Part shown: in pieces, positions 35,333 to 45,371 of the stretch | How the letters are laid out: each line of letters opens with the position of its first letter | How positions within the stretch are numbered: position 1 is the stretch's first letter | Source: JAEXOD01 sp043805435 | Lineage (GTDB): Bacteria; Bacteroidota; Ignavibacteria; Ignavibacteriales; Melioribacteraceae | Reading direction: 5' to 3' | Assembly (NCBI GenBank): GCA_043805435.1 | Contig: JAZDHY010000032.1 | Location: 1 to 64,000 of the forward strand | DNA: 64,000 bases | Notes under the pieces: generated by a model | Databases searched by the model: none | What the model saw: the letters and a program-made list of their open reading frames with translations, nothing else | Told to the model about the DNA's origin: nothing | Position numbers and translations under genes: made by a program

Positions 35333-37015
35333 TTAATACCCTACGGCCTTACCATATCCACGCGGATCGGAAGCTCCAAAAAACAGCTTTTTCTCAAAGT
35401 CATAAATAATACCTTCCGCTCTGCCTAATTCGGTTTGCGTTCCAAATTTATATCCTTGTTTTGTAAGATTATTAAAAACATCATTAACAAGTGAAAATTT
35501 TTCAAATACAATTTCATCAGGGTACCATTGGTGGTGAATACGAGGAGCGTCAATAGCTTCCTGGATATCCATATTAAATTCTATGCAATTTAATATAACC
35601 TGCAAAACAACCGTAATAATAGTCGAACCGCCCGGAGAACCTATTGCCAGCCAAGGTTTATTATTTTTAAGAATAATAGTTGGACTCATGGCACTTAACA
35701 TTCTTTTACCCGGTTGAATTGAATTTGCTTCACTGCCAAGCAAACCATATTGATTTGGTTCACCCGGTTTGGCACTAAAATCATCCATCTCGTTATTCAT
35801 TAAAAATCCCGCACCATCAACAACTATTCGGTTGCCATACGAAGAATTTATAGTAACCGTAGCACTAACAATCATACCGCTATTATCCATCACGTTATAA
35901 TGGGTTGTTTCTTTACTTTCTTTGTTTTCGTATTTGCCCGGTAAAATCTCATCTGAAGGAATAACCAGATCGGTAATATTATTACTAATTGTTTCAGCAT
36001 ATTCCTTTGATGTTAACCATTCTTTTGGAACAGGGAAAAAATCTTCATCACCCAAATATTTCGATCTATCGGCATATACATATTTTAGAGTTTCAACAAG
36101 CTTATGATAATAATTGCTGCTACCCCAGCTATCAGGCTCTAATTTTAATTTTTCTAATATATTTAACGCCTGCATTATTGCAATACCACCGGATGAAGGC
36201 GGGCCCATAGAAATTATTTTATATCCTTTATAGGTGCCAATAATCGGTTTTCTTTCAACGGGTTGATAATTTTCCAAATCTTCTAAACTAATGTAACCGT
36301 TAAATTGTTCTGTCTGTTTAACAATCAACTCTGCTACTTTTCCTTTATAAAAACCATCTCTTCCATTTAATTTTATTTCTTTTAATGTTGAAGCAAGATC
36401 TTTCTGAATAAAAACATAGTCATCAGGAATTTTATTGCCGTCAATTGTAAAAATATTTTTTGAGGATTTGTATTTGTTAAAGGTTTCATTGTAATGATTT
36501 ATTGAATTTGCCATACGATATCCAACAACAAATCCATTTTCCGCTAAATCAATTGCCGGCTGAATAACCTCGCTAAGACTCAATTTCCCGTATTTTTGTA
36601 AAGCATAAATCATTCCGGCTACAGTACCCGGAACACCGGAAGAAGTCATGCCGGTTTGGCTTAAGTTTTCAATAAATTTTCCGGTTTCATCTAAAAATAT
36701 TTTTGCGTTAGTTGCAGCCGGAGCTTTTTCTCTAAAATCTATTGTAGTAGATTCACCGTTTGGCAAAGAAATCACAAAAAAACCGCCACCGCCAATATTC
36801 CCTGCCGAAGGATAAGTAACCGCCAAAGCAAAACCAACCGCAACAGCGGCATCAACAGCATTTCCACCTTTTTTAAGAATATCAACACCAACTAAAGAAG
36901 CTAATTCGTGTGCCGAAACAACCATTCCGTTTTTTCCTCTAACCGGATCCGGCGAAGCACCATATAAAAAAGCAGGTAATAAAATTATTAAAATACATTT
37001 AGAAAAGATCGACAT
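35333..37015 (-). CDS. ggt: Gamma-glutamyltransferase
   Basis: A periplasmic Ntn-hydrolase that transfers or hydrolyses gamma-glutamyl groups such as those of glutathione. 560 aa with a signal peptide. The autocleavage/catalytic Thr is T370 in ETTHYNV, splitting the chain into large and small subunits; GSPGGSTI in the small subunit is also typical. Its start overlaps the MCE gene end by 17 bases, so the two are coupled. Confidence 0.94.
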   Translation of the reverse strand: MSIFSKCILIILLPAFLYGASPDPVRGKNGMVVSAHELASLVGVDILKKGGNAVDAAVAVGFALAVTYPSAGNIGGGGFFVISLPNGESTTIDFREKAPAATNAKIFLDETGKFIENLSQTGMTSSGVPGTVAGMIYALQKYGKLSLSEVIQPAIDLAENGFVVGYRMANSINHYNETFNKYKSSKNIFTIDGNKIPDDYVFIQKDLASTLKEIKLNGRDGFYKGKVAELIVKQTEQFNGYISLEDLENYQPVERKPIIGTYKGYKIISMGPPSSGGIAIMQALNILEKLKLEPDSWGSSNYYHKLVETLKYVYADRSKYLGDEDFFPVPKEWLTSKEYAETISNNITDLVIPSDEILPGKYENKESKETTHYNVMDNSGMIVSATVTINSSYGNRIVVDGAGFLMNNEMDDFSAKPGEPNQYGLLGSEANSIQPGKRMLSAMSPTIILKNNKPWLAIGSPGGSTIITVVLQVILNCIEFNMDIQEAIDAPRIHHQWYPDEIVFEKFSLVNDVFNNLTKQGYKFGTQTELGRAEGIIYDFEKKLFFGASDPRGYGKAVGY

Positions 37016-37901
37016 TTAAACCATCTCCTTGTAATTGTTCATTTAGTATATTAATCATATCATTTAATTTTGCAATTGTTTCAACTAACTTATTGTACAT
37101 CGTTTCATCGTATATAAATTTACCAATATTGTTTTTCTTTTCTTTAGTTTCAATAGCTAATTTATCAAATTTAGCAATTAAGGAATCAGAACTTTTTAAC
37201 AGGCTATTAAGATTTGTTAAGGTTGATTTAATCTGTGGTTCGTTATTATCAATAAACGAATTTGCTTTAGTAACCAAATTATTACTATTAGTAAGCAGCA
37301 AATTCAAATTAGTTTTATTGTCATCAACTAATAAAGTGACCTTTGTGATTAACTGATGAATAGATTTAATTGTGGATTTAATATCGCTTTTCATATCATC
37401 ATCGGTTAAATATGCATTTATTGAATTAAGCGAAATTTTTACATCTTTAATTATTGTCACTAATTCATCTTGAACAGAACCTAACACGGCCATGGTTGTT
37501 GAAATATCACCGGCAAATTTACCGGTTTGAACTTCAGTAAAATCCATTAAGTCGTTCGAAATACCCGGATTTATTTCTATTTTTTTCCCACCCATTAAAT
37601 CCAACATCATTACGGAAAATGAAGCATCCTTTTTTATTTGTAATTCTTCATCAAAACTAACATCAACCAATATGTTGTTTTTATCTAATTTAATTGCTTC
37701 AACAATCCCCTTTTTAAGTCCGCTTATATATACCCCGTCACCTACACTTAATCCTGCAACAGAATCAAATTTAATTGTTAGAACTTTAGTTTCCGAAAAA
37801 AAAGTAGTGCTTTTGGCCCAGCCCAAAATCCATAATAGAACAACTAAAGCCAAAAATACTGTAATGCCAACTTTTAATTCGGTTTTTTTATCATCTCTCA
37901 T
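36999..37901 (-). CDS. MCE-family (MlaD-like) lipid-transport protein
   Basis: A 300-aa protein with one N-terminal transmembrane helix (VGITVFLALVVLLWILGWA), an MCE domain (about 40-120, VGDGVYISGLKKGIVEAI and LMGGKKIEINPG) and a long coiled-coil tail. MCE proteins form rings that shuttle lipids between membranes, with MlaE/MlaF-type partners. Neither partner is in the window, so this is an orphan copy. Confidence 0.85.
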   Translation of the reverse strand: MRDDKKTELKVGITVFLALVVLLWILGWAKSTTFFSETKVLTIKFDSVAGLSVGDGVYISGLKKGIVEAIKLDKNNILVDVSFDEELQIKKDASFSVMMLDLMGGKKIEINPGISNDLMDFTEVQTGKFAGDISTTMAVLGSVQDELVTIIKDVKISLNSINAYLTDDDMKSDIKSTIKSIHQLITKVTLLVDDNKTNLNLLLTNSNNLVTKANSFIDNNEPQIKSTLTNLNSLLKSSDSLIAKFDKLAIETKEKKNNIGKFIYDETMYNKLVETIAKLNDMINILNEQLQGDGLNVDLF

Positions 37902-37905
37902 AATA

Positions 37906-39201
37906 TTATCCGTCGTTTTGTTTTTCAGCCAATTTTTCTATTAGAATTTTATTAATTCTGTTGTTTTCAACTTCTTTTACAATAAATGTAACGTTATCAA
38001 ATTTAAACGAAAAACCAACTTCAGGTATTGAACCAGCCTGAGTGAAAATGAAGCCTGCAATTGTATCATAATCATCATTTTCAGAGGAAAGGTCAACATC
38101 CAGCAGCTCATTTAATTCGTCAATAGGTACTTTTCCTAACACATAATACGAATTATCCGATAATTTTGTTATTGGATTTTCTTCCTTATCATATTCATCA
38201 CGTATTTCACCTACTATCTCTTCTAAAATATCTTCAAGAGATACTAATCCGGCCGTTCCTCCGTATTCATCAACAACAATACCCATATGCATGTTTTTAT
38301 TCTGAAATTCATGCATTAAGTCGCTTATCAACTTTGATTCAGGTATATACATTACTTTTCGCGCAATTTCTCTTAAAGAAATAGTATTTTTTAAATTAGA
38401 ATCACTTAAATAAGGAAGCAGATCTTTAGCATAAATTACGCCAATAATTGTATCCATATTATTTTCATATAACGGAATTCTACTATGACCGGATTCGGTA
38501 ATTTGAATAATTAATTCGTCAAAAGTAGTTTCCGTAGATATTGCAGTTAAATCTACTCGCGGAGTCATCACTTCACGAACGGTAACAGTTTTAAATGATA
38601 CAATTCCATCAATTAATTCTTGTTCATCTTCCTCAATAGTGCCTTTTTCAACACCAAGACTTGCAAGTTCCGTAAATTCACTTGAAAGCATTGCGGTCGA
38701 TGATTTATCAATTTTTAATTTTGAGACAAAATATTTAATAATATCAGTTAAAGTTTTAGATATTGGGTAAACTAAAATGCTTACCCAATATAATGGAATA
38801 GCAACAATTCTAGCAAATTGAATTGGATATTTGGCAGCCCATACTTTTGGAGTAATTTCACCAAAAATCAAAATCAGCACTGTTAATAACACTATTTGAA
38901 TTAATAATGCAATTTCAATATTCCACACAAACGATTTTGCCATTTCCAAAATTAAAGTAACCGATAATATTGAAGCACCAACATTTACTAAAGTATTACC
39001 AATTAAAATTGTAACAAGCAACCGACGCGGGAATTCAATTAAAATAGAAACATAGTTTCCAACAAATTTATGCTCTTTTTTTAATTCTTTTATTTTTTTT
39101 TGGTCTAATGAAAATAAAGCTACTTCTGAACCGGAAAAAAAGCCGGAAAAAAGTAATAAGACAAATAAAAATAATAGTCTAAAATACCAATCAATTTCCA
39201 A
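37906..39201 (-). CDS. CNNM/CorC-type membrane protein (hemolysin family)
   Basis: A 431-aa protein: a DUF21 membrane domain (residues 1-180, four hydrophobic segments, FSGFFSGSEVALFSLD), a CBS pair (about 200-330, VREVMTPRVDLTAIS and DLMHEFQNKNMHMGIVVDEYG) and a CorC_HlyC domain. The family is linked to Mg2+/Co2+ export in some bacteria; the older hemolysin label is historical. The start is TTG 39201 with a weak ribosome-binding site. Confidence 0.88.
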   Translation of the reverse strand: MEIDWYFRLLFLFVLLLFSGFFSGSEVALFSLDQKKIKELKKEHKFVGNYVSILIEFPRRLLVTILIGNTLVNVGASILSVTLILEMAKSFVWNIEIALLIQIVLLTVLILIFGEITPKVWAAKYPIQFARIVAIPLYWVSILVYPISKTLTDIIKYFVSKLKIDKSSTAMLSSEFTELASLGVEKGTIEEDEQELIDGIVSFKTVTVREVMTPRVDLTAISTETTFDELIIQITESGHSRIPLYENNMDTIIGVIYAKDLLPYLSDSNLKNTISLREIARKVMYIPESKLISDLMHEFQNKNMHMGIVVDEYGGTAGLVSLEDILEEIVGEIRDEYDKEENPITKLSDNSYYVLGKVPIDELNELLDVDLSSENDDYDTIAGFIFTQAGSIPEVGFSFKFDNVTFIVKEVENNRINKILIEKLAEKQNDG

Positions 39202-39237
39202 ATATTTCTTTAATACTCCAATTGTTAAACATATAAA

Positions 39238-39666
39238 CTAAAATGGCAAATCGCCTTCCGGGGAAGAATCAATGTTCGGCTGCTGATAGTCATCATGACC
39301 GCCGCTATGTGAACTTCTATCCTCACCGGTTGAATCTTTTGCTTCTAAAGGAATTAATTTTTCAGCAACTACTTCGGTAAAGTATTTTTTTACACCTTCC
39401 TTATCAGTATATTCCCGAATTGATAATCTCCCTTCCACGTAAAATTTTTTACCTTTACGCAAAGCATCTTTAATAAAATCATTTAAATTGAAAGCAACTA
39501 TATTTACCCAAGTTGTTTCATTTGTCCAACTACCGTCTTTGTTTTTAATACCACGGCTGGTTGCAATAGAAAAACTTGTAACCGCAACATTGGAAGGAGT
39601 AAACCTATGTTCTGCGTCCCTTCCTAAATTACCAATTAACATTACTTTGTTCAATGAGTATGCCAA
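39238..39666 (-). CDS. ssb: Single-stranded DNA-binding protein
   Basis: A 142-aa OB-fold protein: NKVMLIGNLGRDAEHRFTP at the N-terminus, WVNIVAFN and KGKKFYVEGRLSIREY, a Ser/His/Gly-rich linker, and the acidic tip GDLPF that binds partner enzymes. The start is TTG 39666 with a good AAAGGTG ribosome-binding site. It follows the secreted protein gene by 10 bases. Confidence 0.95.
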   Translation of the reverse strand: MAYSLNKVMLIGNLGRDAEHRFTPSNVAVTSFSIATSRGIKNKDGSWTNETTWVNIVAFNLNDFIKDALRKGKKFYVEGRLSIREYTDKEGVKKYFTEVVAEKLIPLEAKDSTGEDRSSHSGGHDDYQQPNIDSSPEGDLPF

Positions 39667-39676
39667 AACTTCACCT

Positions 39677-42343
39677 TTATTTAATTAAACATAATTTATG
39701 TGTGTAAAATTTATTATTTATTTTGAAACTTGCAATATAAATTCCTGACGAAAGGCTATTATTTTCAAATTTGTACGAATATTTACCATAATTCAGCCTG
39801 CCATCATACAAAATTTGTATTTCTTGGCCTAAAATATTAAAAATGCTAATTTTTACATCCGAATTATTTGCAACCTGTATGGTTAAGGTTGTTGATGAAT
39901 TAAATGGATTTGGGTAACTGTTATACAAAATAAACGAATTTGGAGTTTCTTCGTCTTCTACACCTGATTCAGTTTTTTCAAAAAATGTTAATGTATTTCT
40001 AATTATTTTATTAAAACAAGTATCATCAGCAGTGGTTTCTAAAGGAAATGCTAAATAAACTAATTTACCATTTTTATCAGAACCCCCAAATTTACCCTCA
40101 TAAAATATACCCGCACCTTTATTATTCTCATATCTCATCCCAATTATTGAACCATTTATCGGGTTAATTACATCAGGATAATCTTCAACATACGTCTGTC
40201 CAATTTTCATTCTTAAAGAATCAAAAATTGAACCTGTAACGGGAATAACAACTGTAGATGCGGAATTGTCTTCAATAAAATCAGATTTTAAATAATTAGA
40301 ATAAAAATCTTTCTCGGCTGTTGTACCAAGACTTTCTAAATCGTATCCAATTTCACTTCCGCAAATAAAAAACTTACCGCCACCTTCCAAATATTGTTTA
40401 ATAATATCCTGTTCAGCACTATTTATAGATTCATCACCTGAACTTTCATCACCAACAAACCAAAAAACACCGTCATAACCGCTAAGATCGGAAAATGCCC
40501 AATCAAGTGCAATGTTTTTTACATTATCAAAAGAAACACCACCGGTTTTTAAACCCAAACCATACGCCATTGAAAAAGGATCGTTAGGCCCTTGAAAACT
40601 TGCAGTTCCGCTATTTCTATTAAAGCCATCAACAATAAGATAATTTTTTCCGGTTGAAATATTGGAAACACCAAGGGGATTTGACCAATTTGATTCCATC
40701 AAACCGGTGCTTACATTTTTTACCCCGCTTACTCTGTAAAAAGTCGGTTCAGCAGGTAGATCAAGTTGTACTTCTTTGTCTGTAAGTACTGTTTCATCTA
40801 ACGTTAAAGTCCAAGTTTTTCCATTTGTTGAACGATATAATCTGTAACCTTTTAATGAAGTTGTATCCGATTGCCAAGCAATTTGAACTTTATTATTTAT
40901 TTTAATACATGATTTTAATATTACATTCATATCATAAAAATCAGTTTCCATGCTATTATACATGTTAGGCGTATAACTTCCCAAATCGGAAATTGCATAA
41001 GACCAATACGAAACAGCCCAATCACGCCCCGAGGCTTCTGCAATTCTTAAAGCTCCGTTTTGAGTTCTTCCCACATATAAGCGAACATGTCCGCTCTTTA
41101 AAACAGCATCACCCGGTTTAATTAAAGCCCAGCTTGATAACTGAGTACTGATATTTGGCATGTAAGCTGTTGAAGCGTGATAACTTAATTGCCAGCATCT
41201 GCTCACAAATCCTGAACAATCCACTCCTACCGAATATGAAGATACTCCCGCAGTATTAATATCGCCAGCATACATATTTGAAGTTAAACCGCTGTAATAT
41301 TGAGATAAAGTACTAAATCCACCCCACATATAAGGTACTTTGGCATTCCAGCCAACTATTAACCAACTTGGGGTTTTAACAACATCACCATCCGGTGCAG
41401 TTACACCACTTGGAGCCAAATTTTGACTTTTACAAAGATACTTAAACGAAACATATTGTTCTGCGGTTTTTAATGCACCGGTTCGGCTTACTAATAATTC
41501 AGTATTAACAGGATTAAAAGAGGTTTCAATATATTCATCTGTAGTCACAAAATTGTTATAATGTAAATATTGGTTGAATTCATCAGGGTAAGCTGTTTTT
41601 AGGCCGGTTGGAGTATTTAAACCCGATATTTTAATAATTTTAATCTGATTGGGATAAGAAAGGAAATGATATAAATTACCATCTTTATCAATACTAAATT
41701 CTTTAATTATTGTTAAGTATTTAATAATTGGTATTTCAATTTGATTAATTAAATTACTTTTATTATCAATAACTAATAATTCTCTTTTTACTTTTAAAGG
41801 AATGTCATTTTCAATAAACTCAACAATAACAAAATAATTGCCATTTTTATCAATACCAATTAAATCGGCAAAATTTATATTATTGTAAAACCTGTCAAAA
41901 TAAATATTTCCATTTGTGTTTGTTATTTGTAACTTTTTATTCGGTTCCACAACAATATTAATAACAGAGTTATTATTAGAATATTTGCCATCTTTTCCAA
42001 TTAAATAATCTTCATTATTAAAAAAATTATCAATTTTCTTAATTTCTTCATTTTGCAATGAAATTGGTTTATTTTCAGTACTTAAATAAATATCTCCTGA
42101 ATTATTATCTGAAAACGAATTTAATAATTTTTCATTTTCGTATTCATAAATCTTATTATTATTTTGGTCTTTTAGATAAGTCTTATTCCCGTCAACAAAA
42201 AAATATGAAAGAGAATATATTCCGGAATTTTCAATTCTATTTTTAAAAGGAGCACCATCATAATTTAACTTAAAAACTTCTTCAAACCTTAGCTGCGCAA
42301 ATACAGAACACGTTACAAACATCAAAATCATTATCTTTTTCAT
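39677..42343 (-). CDS. Type IX-secreted protein with NlpC/P60-like domain
   Basis: 888 aa with a signal peptide (MKKIMILMFVTCSVFAQ). The first ~290 residues look like repeated beta strands. An NlpC/P60-like cysteine peptidase core follows: VDCSGFVSRCW (C376) and GDAVLKSGHVRLYVG (H419). Then come a fibronectin III-like stretch and a Rossmann/GATase-like region (YDGVFWFVGDE, GGKFFICGSEIGYDLES). A C-terminal sorting domain begins YNSYPNPFNSSTTLTI. Probably a cell-surface hydrolase; the substrate may be peptidoglycan or another peptide polymer. ATG is preceded by AAAGG. Confidence 0.82.
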   Translation of the reverse strand: MKKIMILMFVTCSVFAQLRFEEVFKLNYDGAPFKNRIENSGIYSLSYFFVDGNKTYLKDQNNNKIYEYENEKLLNSFSDNNSGDIYLSTENKPISLQNEEIKKIDNFFNNEDYLIGKDGKYSNNNSVINIVVEPNKKLQITNTNGNIYFDRFYNNINFADLIGIDKNGNYFVIVEFIENDIPLKVKRELLVIDNKSNLINQIEIPIIKYLTIIKEFSIDKDGNLYHFLSYPNQIKIIKISGLNTPTGLKTAYPDEFNQYLHYNNFVTTDEYIETSFNPVNTELLVSRTGALKTAEQYVSFKYLCKSQNLAPSGVTAPDGDVVKTPSWLIVGWNAKVPYMWGGFSTLSQYYSGLTSNMYAGDINTAGVSSYSVGVDCSGFVSRCWQLSYHASTAYMPNISTQLSSWALIKPGDAVLKSGHVRLYVGRTQNGALRIAEASGRDWAVSYWSYAISDLGSYTPNMYNSMETDFYDMNVILKSCIKINNKVQIAWQSDTTSLKGYRLYRSTNGKTWTLTLDETVLTDKEVQLDLPAEPTFYRVSGVKNVSTGLMESNWSNPLGVSNISTGKNYLIVDGFNRNSGTASFQGPNDPFSMAYGLGLKTGGVSFDNVKNIALDWAFSDLSGYDGVFWFVGDESSGDESINSAEQDIIKQYLEGGGKFFICGSEIGYDLESLGTTAEKDFYSNYLKSDFIEDNSASTVVIPVTGSIFDSLRMKIGQTYVEDYPDVINPINGSIIGMRYENNKGAGIFYEGKFGGSDKNGKLVYLAFPLETTADDTCFNKIIRNTLTFFEKTESGVEDEETPNSFILYNSYPNPFNSSTTLTIQVANNSDVKISIFNILGQEIQILYDGRLNYGKYSYKFENNSLSSGIYIASFKINNKFYTHKLCLIK

Positions 42344-42371
42344 AGGACCTTTTAATTATATTATTATCAAA

Positions 42372-42391
42372 AGCGGAATTTTCATTCCGCT
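42372..42391 (-). terminator. Terminator of the DUF4623-like gene
   Basis: A perfect stem AGCGGAAT/ATTCCGCT (8 bp) with loop TTTC; on the minus strand a TTTT run follows. It starts 5 bases past the stop of the gene that ends at 42397. Confidence 0.8.
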
Positions 42392-42396
42392 ATTAT

Positions 42397-44667
42397 TTAT
42401 TTAATAAACATCATTTTTTTACTAATAACCGAACTACCTTGAATCAAACTATAAAAATATACTCCTGAACTTAATCTTGAACCATCAAAATTTATTTGAT
42501 ACAAATTCCCTTTTTCTGCATCTTTATTAAAAAGTTCATCAACTTTTTGGCCCAAGGAATTATATATACTTAAATTTGTAAATCCGTTTTCTGCAACAGA
42601 AAACTTTATTAAAGTACTTGGGTTAAACGGATTTGGATAATTTTGTGATAATTCGAATACAGACGGTAAAGATTCAACATTAACTTCTATTTTACTGCAA
42701 TAATTAAAAGTACCGTCAAAATCAATTTGTTTTAATCTGTAATAATACTTTCCGGCTGTAAGATTTTCATCAATAAATTGATAACTGTTAATTTCTGTAC
42801 TTGTACAAAAACCGGATACAGAACCAATTTGATAAAAATCGGTATTGTTATTACTTCTCTCAATTACAAAACCATAATTATTTGTTTCGGTAGCAGTTTT
42901 CCAATTTAAAATTATGTTGTGACCACTATTTACAGCTGAAAAAGATATTAATTCAACAGGAACAATCAAAGTGTTCATATGAAACGGGCCGCCTTGCAAA
43001 GTTGAAAAATTCGGATTAAATCCCAGATTTCCTGAAACAATTGTACCGGGAACAGTTACATCACTAAAATATGCAGTACTTGATACAACTGCTGCAAATA
43101 TTTGCAACTGATCAAAATCAGCAGGATTTCCAATTTGATCAATCGGAATTTTCATTTCCCAACCGCGTCTAATATCATGAGTGTTATAAAAAGCAAATTT
43201 AATACTCTTATTTGTAAATATACCATCAATTTCGGGGCCTTCACCTAATAATCCGGCTTGAGTAGTGCTGCCTATATATTGAGCTGTTTTTGCATTATTT
43301 GCATATTTAACAGCATCAATATAAACTGATGTTGCAGCCGAACCGGAATTGATAACAAATCCAAAATGTGTTTCAAAATCATTACTAAAGTTTGGGTTAG
43401 CAACATCCCCAAATAAATGTCCGCCGCCTGTAACACCACCTAAAGGCAAACCCGCTGCTACACCAGTTCCTGAAAGTTTGGAATTCCCTATAAATAGAAC
43501 TATCCCATCTGAACTTGCTGTATTTAAATAACAGTCCGAAGCTAGATATAAGTATTCCGAATCCAAATGAGCAAAAATCCCATCAATATTTATGTCCGGT
43601 CCAAAACCGGCAGTAACATCTGTATCAGGATGATAATTTGAATAATTTTCGTTCATTCGTCCATTAATTAAAAACGGATAGGAGATTTTATATGCTCCAA
43701 TACCATTATTTGTACTTAATACATAAATTATCTGAGTTCCATCATTATTAAACCTAATATCAACGTCACCGGTACCATTAGGGTTATTATTTTGATACAT
43801 TGAATTAGTTGAAACATAAGTTAAAGCTCTGTCAAAATTATTTCCAACCATAACAATTCTTGCATTTTCGGTAGTTGTTCCATGTTGGAATGTAGCAATA
43901 TAAGGCATACTATTTACTTCGTAATAAATTATTGTATTGGAACCTGTACCGACTTGAGAACCCGGAATTGTTCCTAATAAATTGCCATTCATATCCCATT
44001 TTGTAACATTTTTACCATTCCCATTCATAACAAATGATTGTGAATCAATTGGATATACGGTTGACATATTGTCTATTGAATTTGCAGGCAATGTAATAGT
44101 GTTTTCAATTACAAAAGTGTTTGCACCATCAGATGTTCCAAGAACATAAACTTTTTTATTTGTTTGATCTACAAACCATATTTTTATACTGTTATCATTA
44201 GCTTTTCCAACTACTTTAAAATTGTCTCCAATTCTTTTAGCAATTGCACCAAAGTTATTTTCAAAAACTACAACCGGTGCATTTTGTTCATCAACCCATT
44301 TATAAATTTTAACAACCCCTGAAGCATCAGTCGTTAAATTCATTCCTAATATTACACCGTCATCCGAAACTTCAATATCGGTTAAAACAAAAGTGCCGCC
44401 GATAATGCCGGTTGTATTTAAATTTCCAACATCTGTACCATCATCGGCATTTAACACCTTAACACTTAAACTGCCATTACGTGTAACAACATAAATTCTT
44501 TCATTTCCTGCAACATTTCCATAAGCAAATCCACGTTCGGTATTTCCGGTGCTTGATAACCAAGACGGATTGCTTGCAAGTAAAAATGATTTTTCCCAAA
44601 CTCTTTCAATTTGTCCATAAAGGGTTATAGAAAACAATAATAAAATAATTGTACTTTTTAATTTCAT
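42397..44667 (-). CDS. Type IX-secreted protein, DUF4623-like
   Basis: 756 aa. Signal peptide MKLKSTIILLLFSITLYGQ. The N-terminal ~330 residues resemble a beta-propeller (WEKSFLLASNPSWLSSTGN, then GNERIYVVTRNG), which I tentatively relate to DUF4623. A beta-sandwich region (about 370-580, HLDSEYLYLASDCYL) follows, then a fibronectin-like module (VELISFSAVNSGHNIILNWK) and a sorting domain with LSQNYPNPFNPSTLIKF. ATG 44667 with GAGG upstream was chosen; a frame from 44718 overlaps the neighbour and adds residues before the signal peptide. Confidence 0.8.
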   Translation of the reverse strand: MKLKSTIILLLFSITLYGQIERVWEKSFLLASNPSWLSSTGNTERGFAYGNVAGNERIYVVTRNGSLSVKVLNADDGTDVGNLNTTGIIGGTFVLTDIEVSDDGVILGMNLTTDASGVVKIYKWVDEQNAPVVVFENNFGAIAKRIGDNFKVVGKANDNSIKIWFVDQTNKKVYVLGTSDGANTFVIENTITLPANSIDNMSTVYPIDSQSFVMNGNGKNVTKWDMNGNLLGTIPGSQVGTGSNTIIYYEVNSMPYIATFQHGTTTENARIVMVGNNFDRALTYVSTNSMYQNNNPNGTGDVDIRFNNDGTQIIYVLSTNNGIGAYKISYPFLINGRMNENYSNYHPDTDVTAGFGPDINIDGIFAHLDSEYLYLASDCYLNTASSDGIVLFIGNSKLSGTGVAAGLPLGGVTGGGHLFGDVANPNFSNDFETHFGFVINSGSAATSVYIDAVKYANNAKTAQYIGSTTQAGLLGEGPEIDGIFTNKSIKFAFYNTHDIRRGWEMKIPIDQIGNPADFDQLQIFAAVVSSTAYFSDVTVPGTIVSGNLGFNPNFSTLQGGPFHMNTLIVPVELISFSAVNSGHNIILNWKTATETNNYGFVIERSNNNTDFYQIGSVSGFCTSTEINSYQFIDENLTAGKYYYRLKQIDFDGTFNYCSKIEVNVESLPSVFELSQNYPNPFNPSTLIKFSVAENGFTNLSIYNSLGQKVDELFNKDAEKGNLYQINFDGSRLSSGVYFYSLIQGSSVISKKMMFIK

Positions 44668-44685
44668 AGATACCTCAATATTTAA

Positions 44686-44719
44686 GCAAATTATGTTAAG
44701 AAATAAATTAATATACAAA
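44686..44719 (-). promoter_or_regulatory. Putative promoter of the DUF4623-like gene
   Basis: Minus strand: TTTG (44716-44719), 22 bases, then TAATTTGC (44686-44693), about 18 bases before the ATG at 44667. The -7 half is identical to that before xerC and the M23 gene; the spacer is 2-3 bases longer than usual. Confidence 0.3.
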
Positions 44720-45368
44720 CAATTGGAATTAATAAATTGTCTAAATCTTTAGGACTTATTGCTTCAATTATGGTTGTAATTACACAACACAATAAAATCA
44801 AACTTAAATCAATTTTCATATGCAAAACCGATAGCAATAAAACAGCCCCTAAAAAACCAAAAATAAAAAAACTTATACTCCCTTGTAACGATTTTTCAAC
44901 AAAAACTTTGTATTTAATTGTACCAAATTTTTTGCCAATAATAGGAGCTAAACCATCTCCCCAGCCAAGAATTCCCATGGAGATAACAGCAATTTCCTGT
45001 CTATAAAAAAAAGTACCCAAAAAACTCATAATTATTGTAAAATATAAAGGGCCTTTTAACAGCTCCTTTTTGTTTCCTGTTCTTGTCATGGTTTTTACAG
45101 CCTCATCATTTTCATCAGCCCAAAATCCTTTAATAATTAAAAGTACAAACCAAACTAATCCGGGTAATATATTTAGATACTTTGTCCATGTACTGTTATC
45201 ATAAAAAAGCCAAAAAAATAACCACGAACCTGCAGCGATATGGATTATTTTACGTGAAATATCTTGAGGAAATCCTTTTTTAACAAACTTATCCATAATA
45301 AAAACCACGCCAAAAACATAAACCAGGCTTAAAACGGCAATAATAATGTTAAAAAAATCTGCCGGCAT
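44691..45368 (-). CDS. Dolichol/phytol-kinase-like CTP-dependent lipid kinase
   Basis: A 225-aa integral membrane protein with about seven hydrophobic segments. It has the family pattern RKIIHIAAGSWLF, GWGDGLAPIIGKKFG and KSLQGSISFFIFG of the SEC59/DGK1/VTE5 lipid-kinase and CDP-diglyceride-synthase relatives. It may phosphorylate a prenol or diacylglycerol; the substrate is unknown. It lies 3 bases after the SPOR lipoprotein gene. Confidence 0.78.
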   Translation of the reverse strand: MPADFFNIIIAVLSLVYVFGVVFIMDKFVKKGFPQDISRKIIHIAAGSWLFFWLFYDNSTWTKYLNILPGLVWFVLLIIKGFWADENDEAVKTMTRTGNKKELLKGPLYFTIIMSFLGTFFYRQEIAVISMGILGWGDGLAPIIGKKFGTIKYKVFVEKSLQGSISFFIFGFLGAVLLLSVLHMKIDLSLILLCCVITTIIEAISPKDLDNLLIPIVCILIYFLT

Positions 45369-45371
45369 AAT

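Noticed and set aside
37906..39201. Hemolysin toxin
   Set aside because: DUF21-CBS-CorC architecture indicates a membrane ion-transport protein; the hemolysin name is historical.
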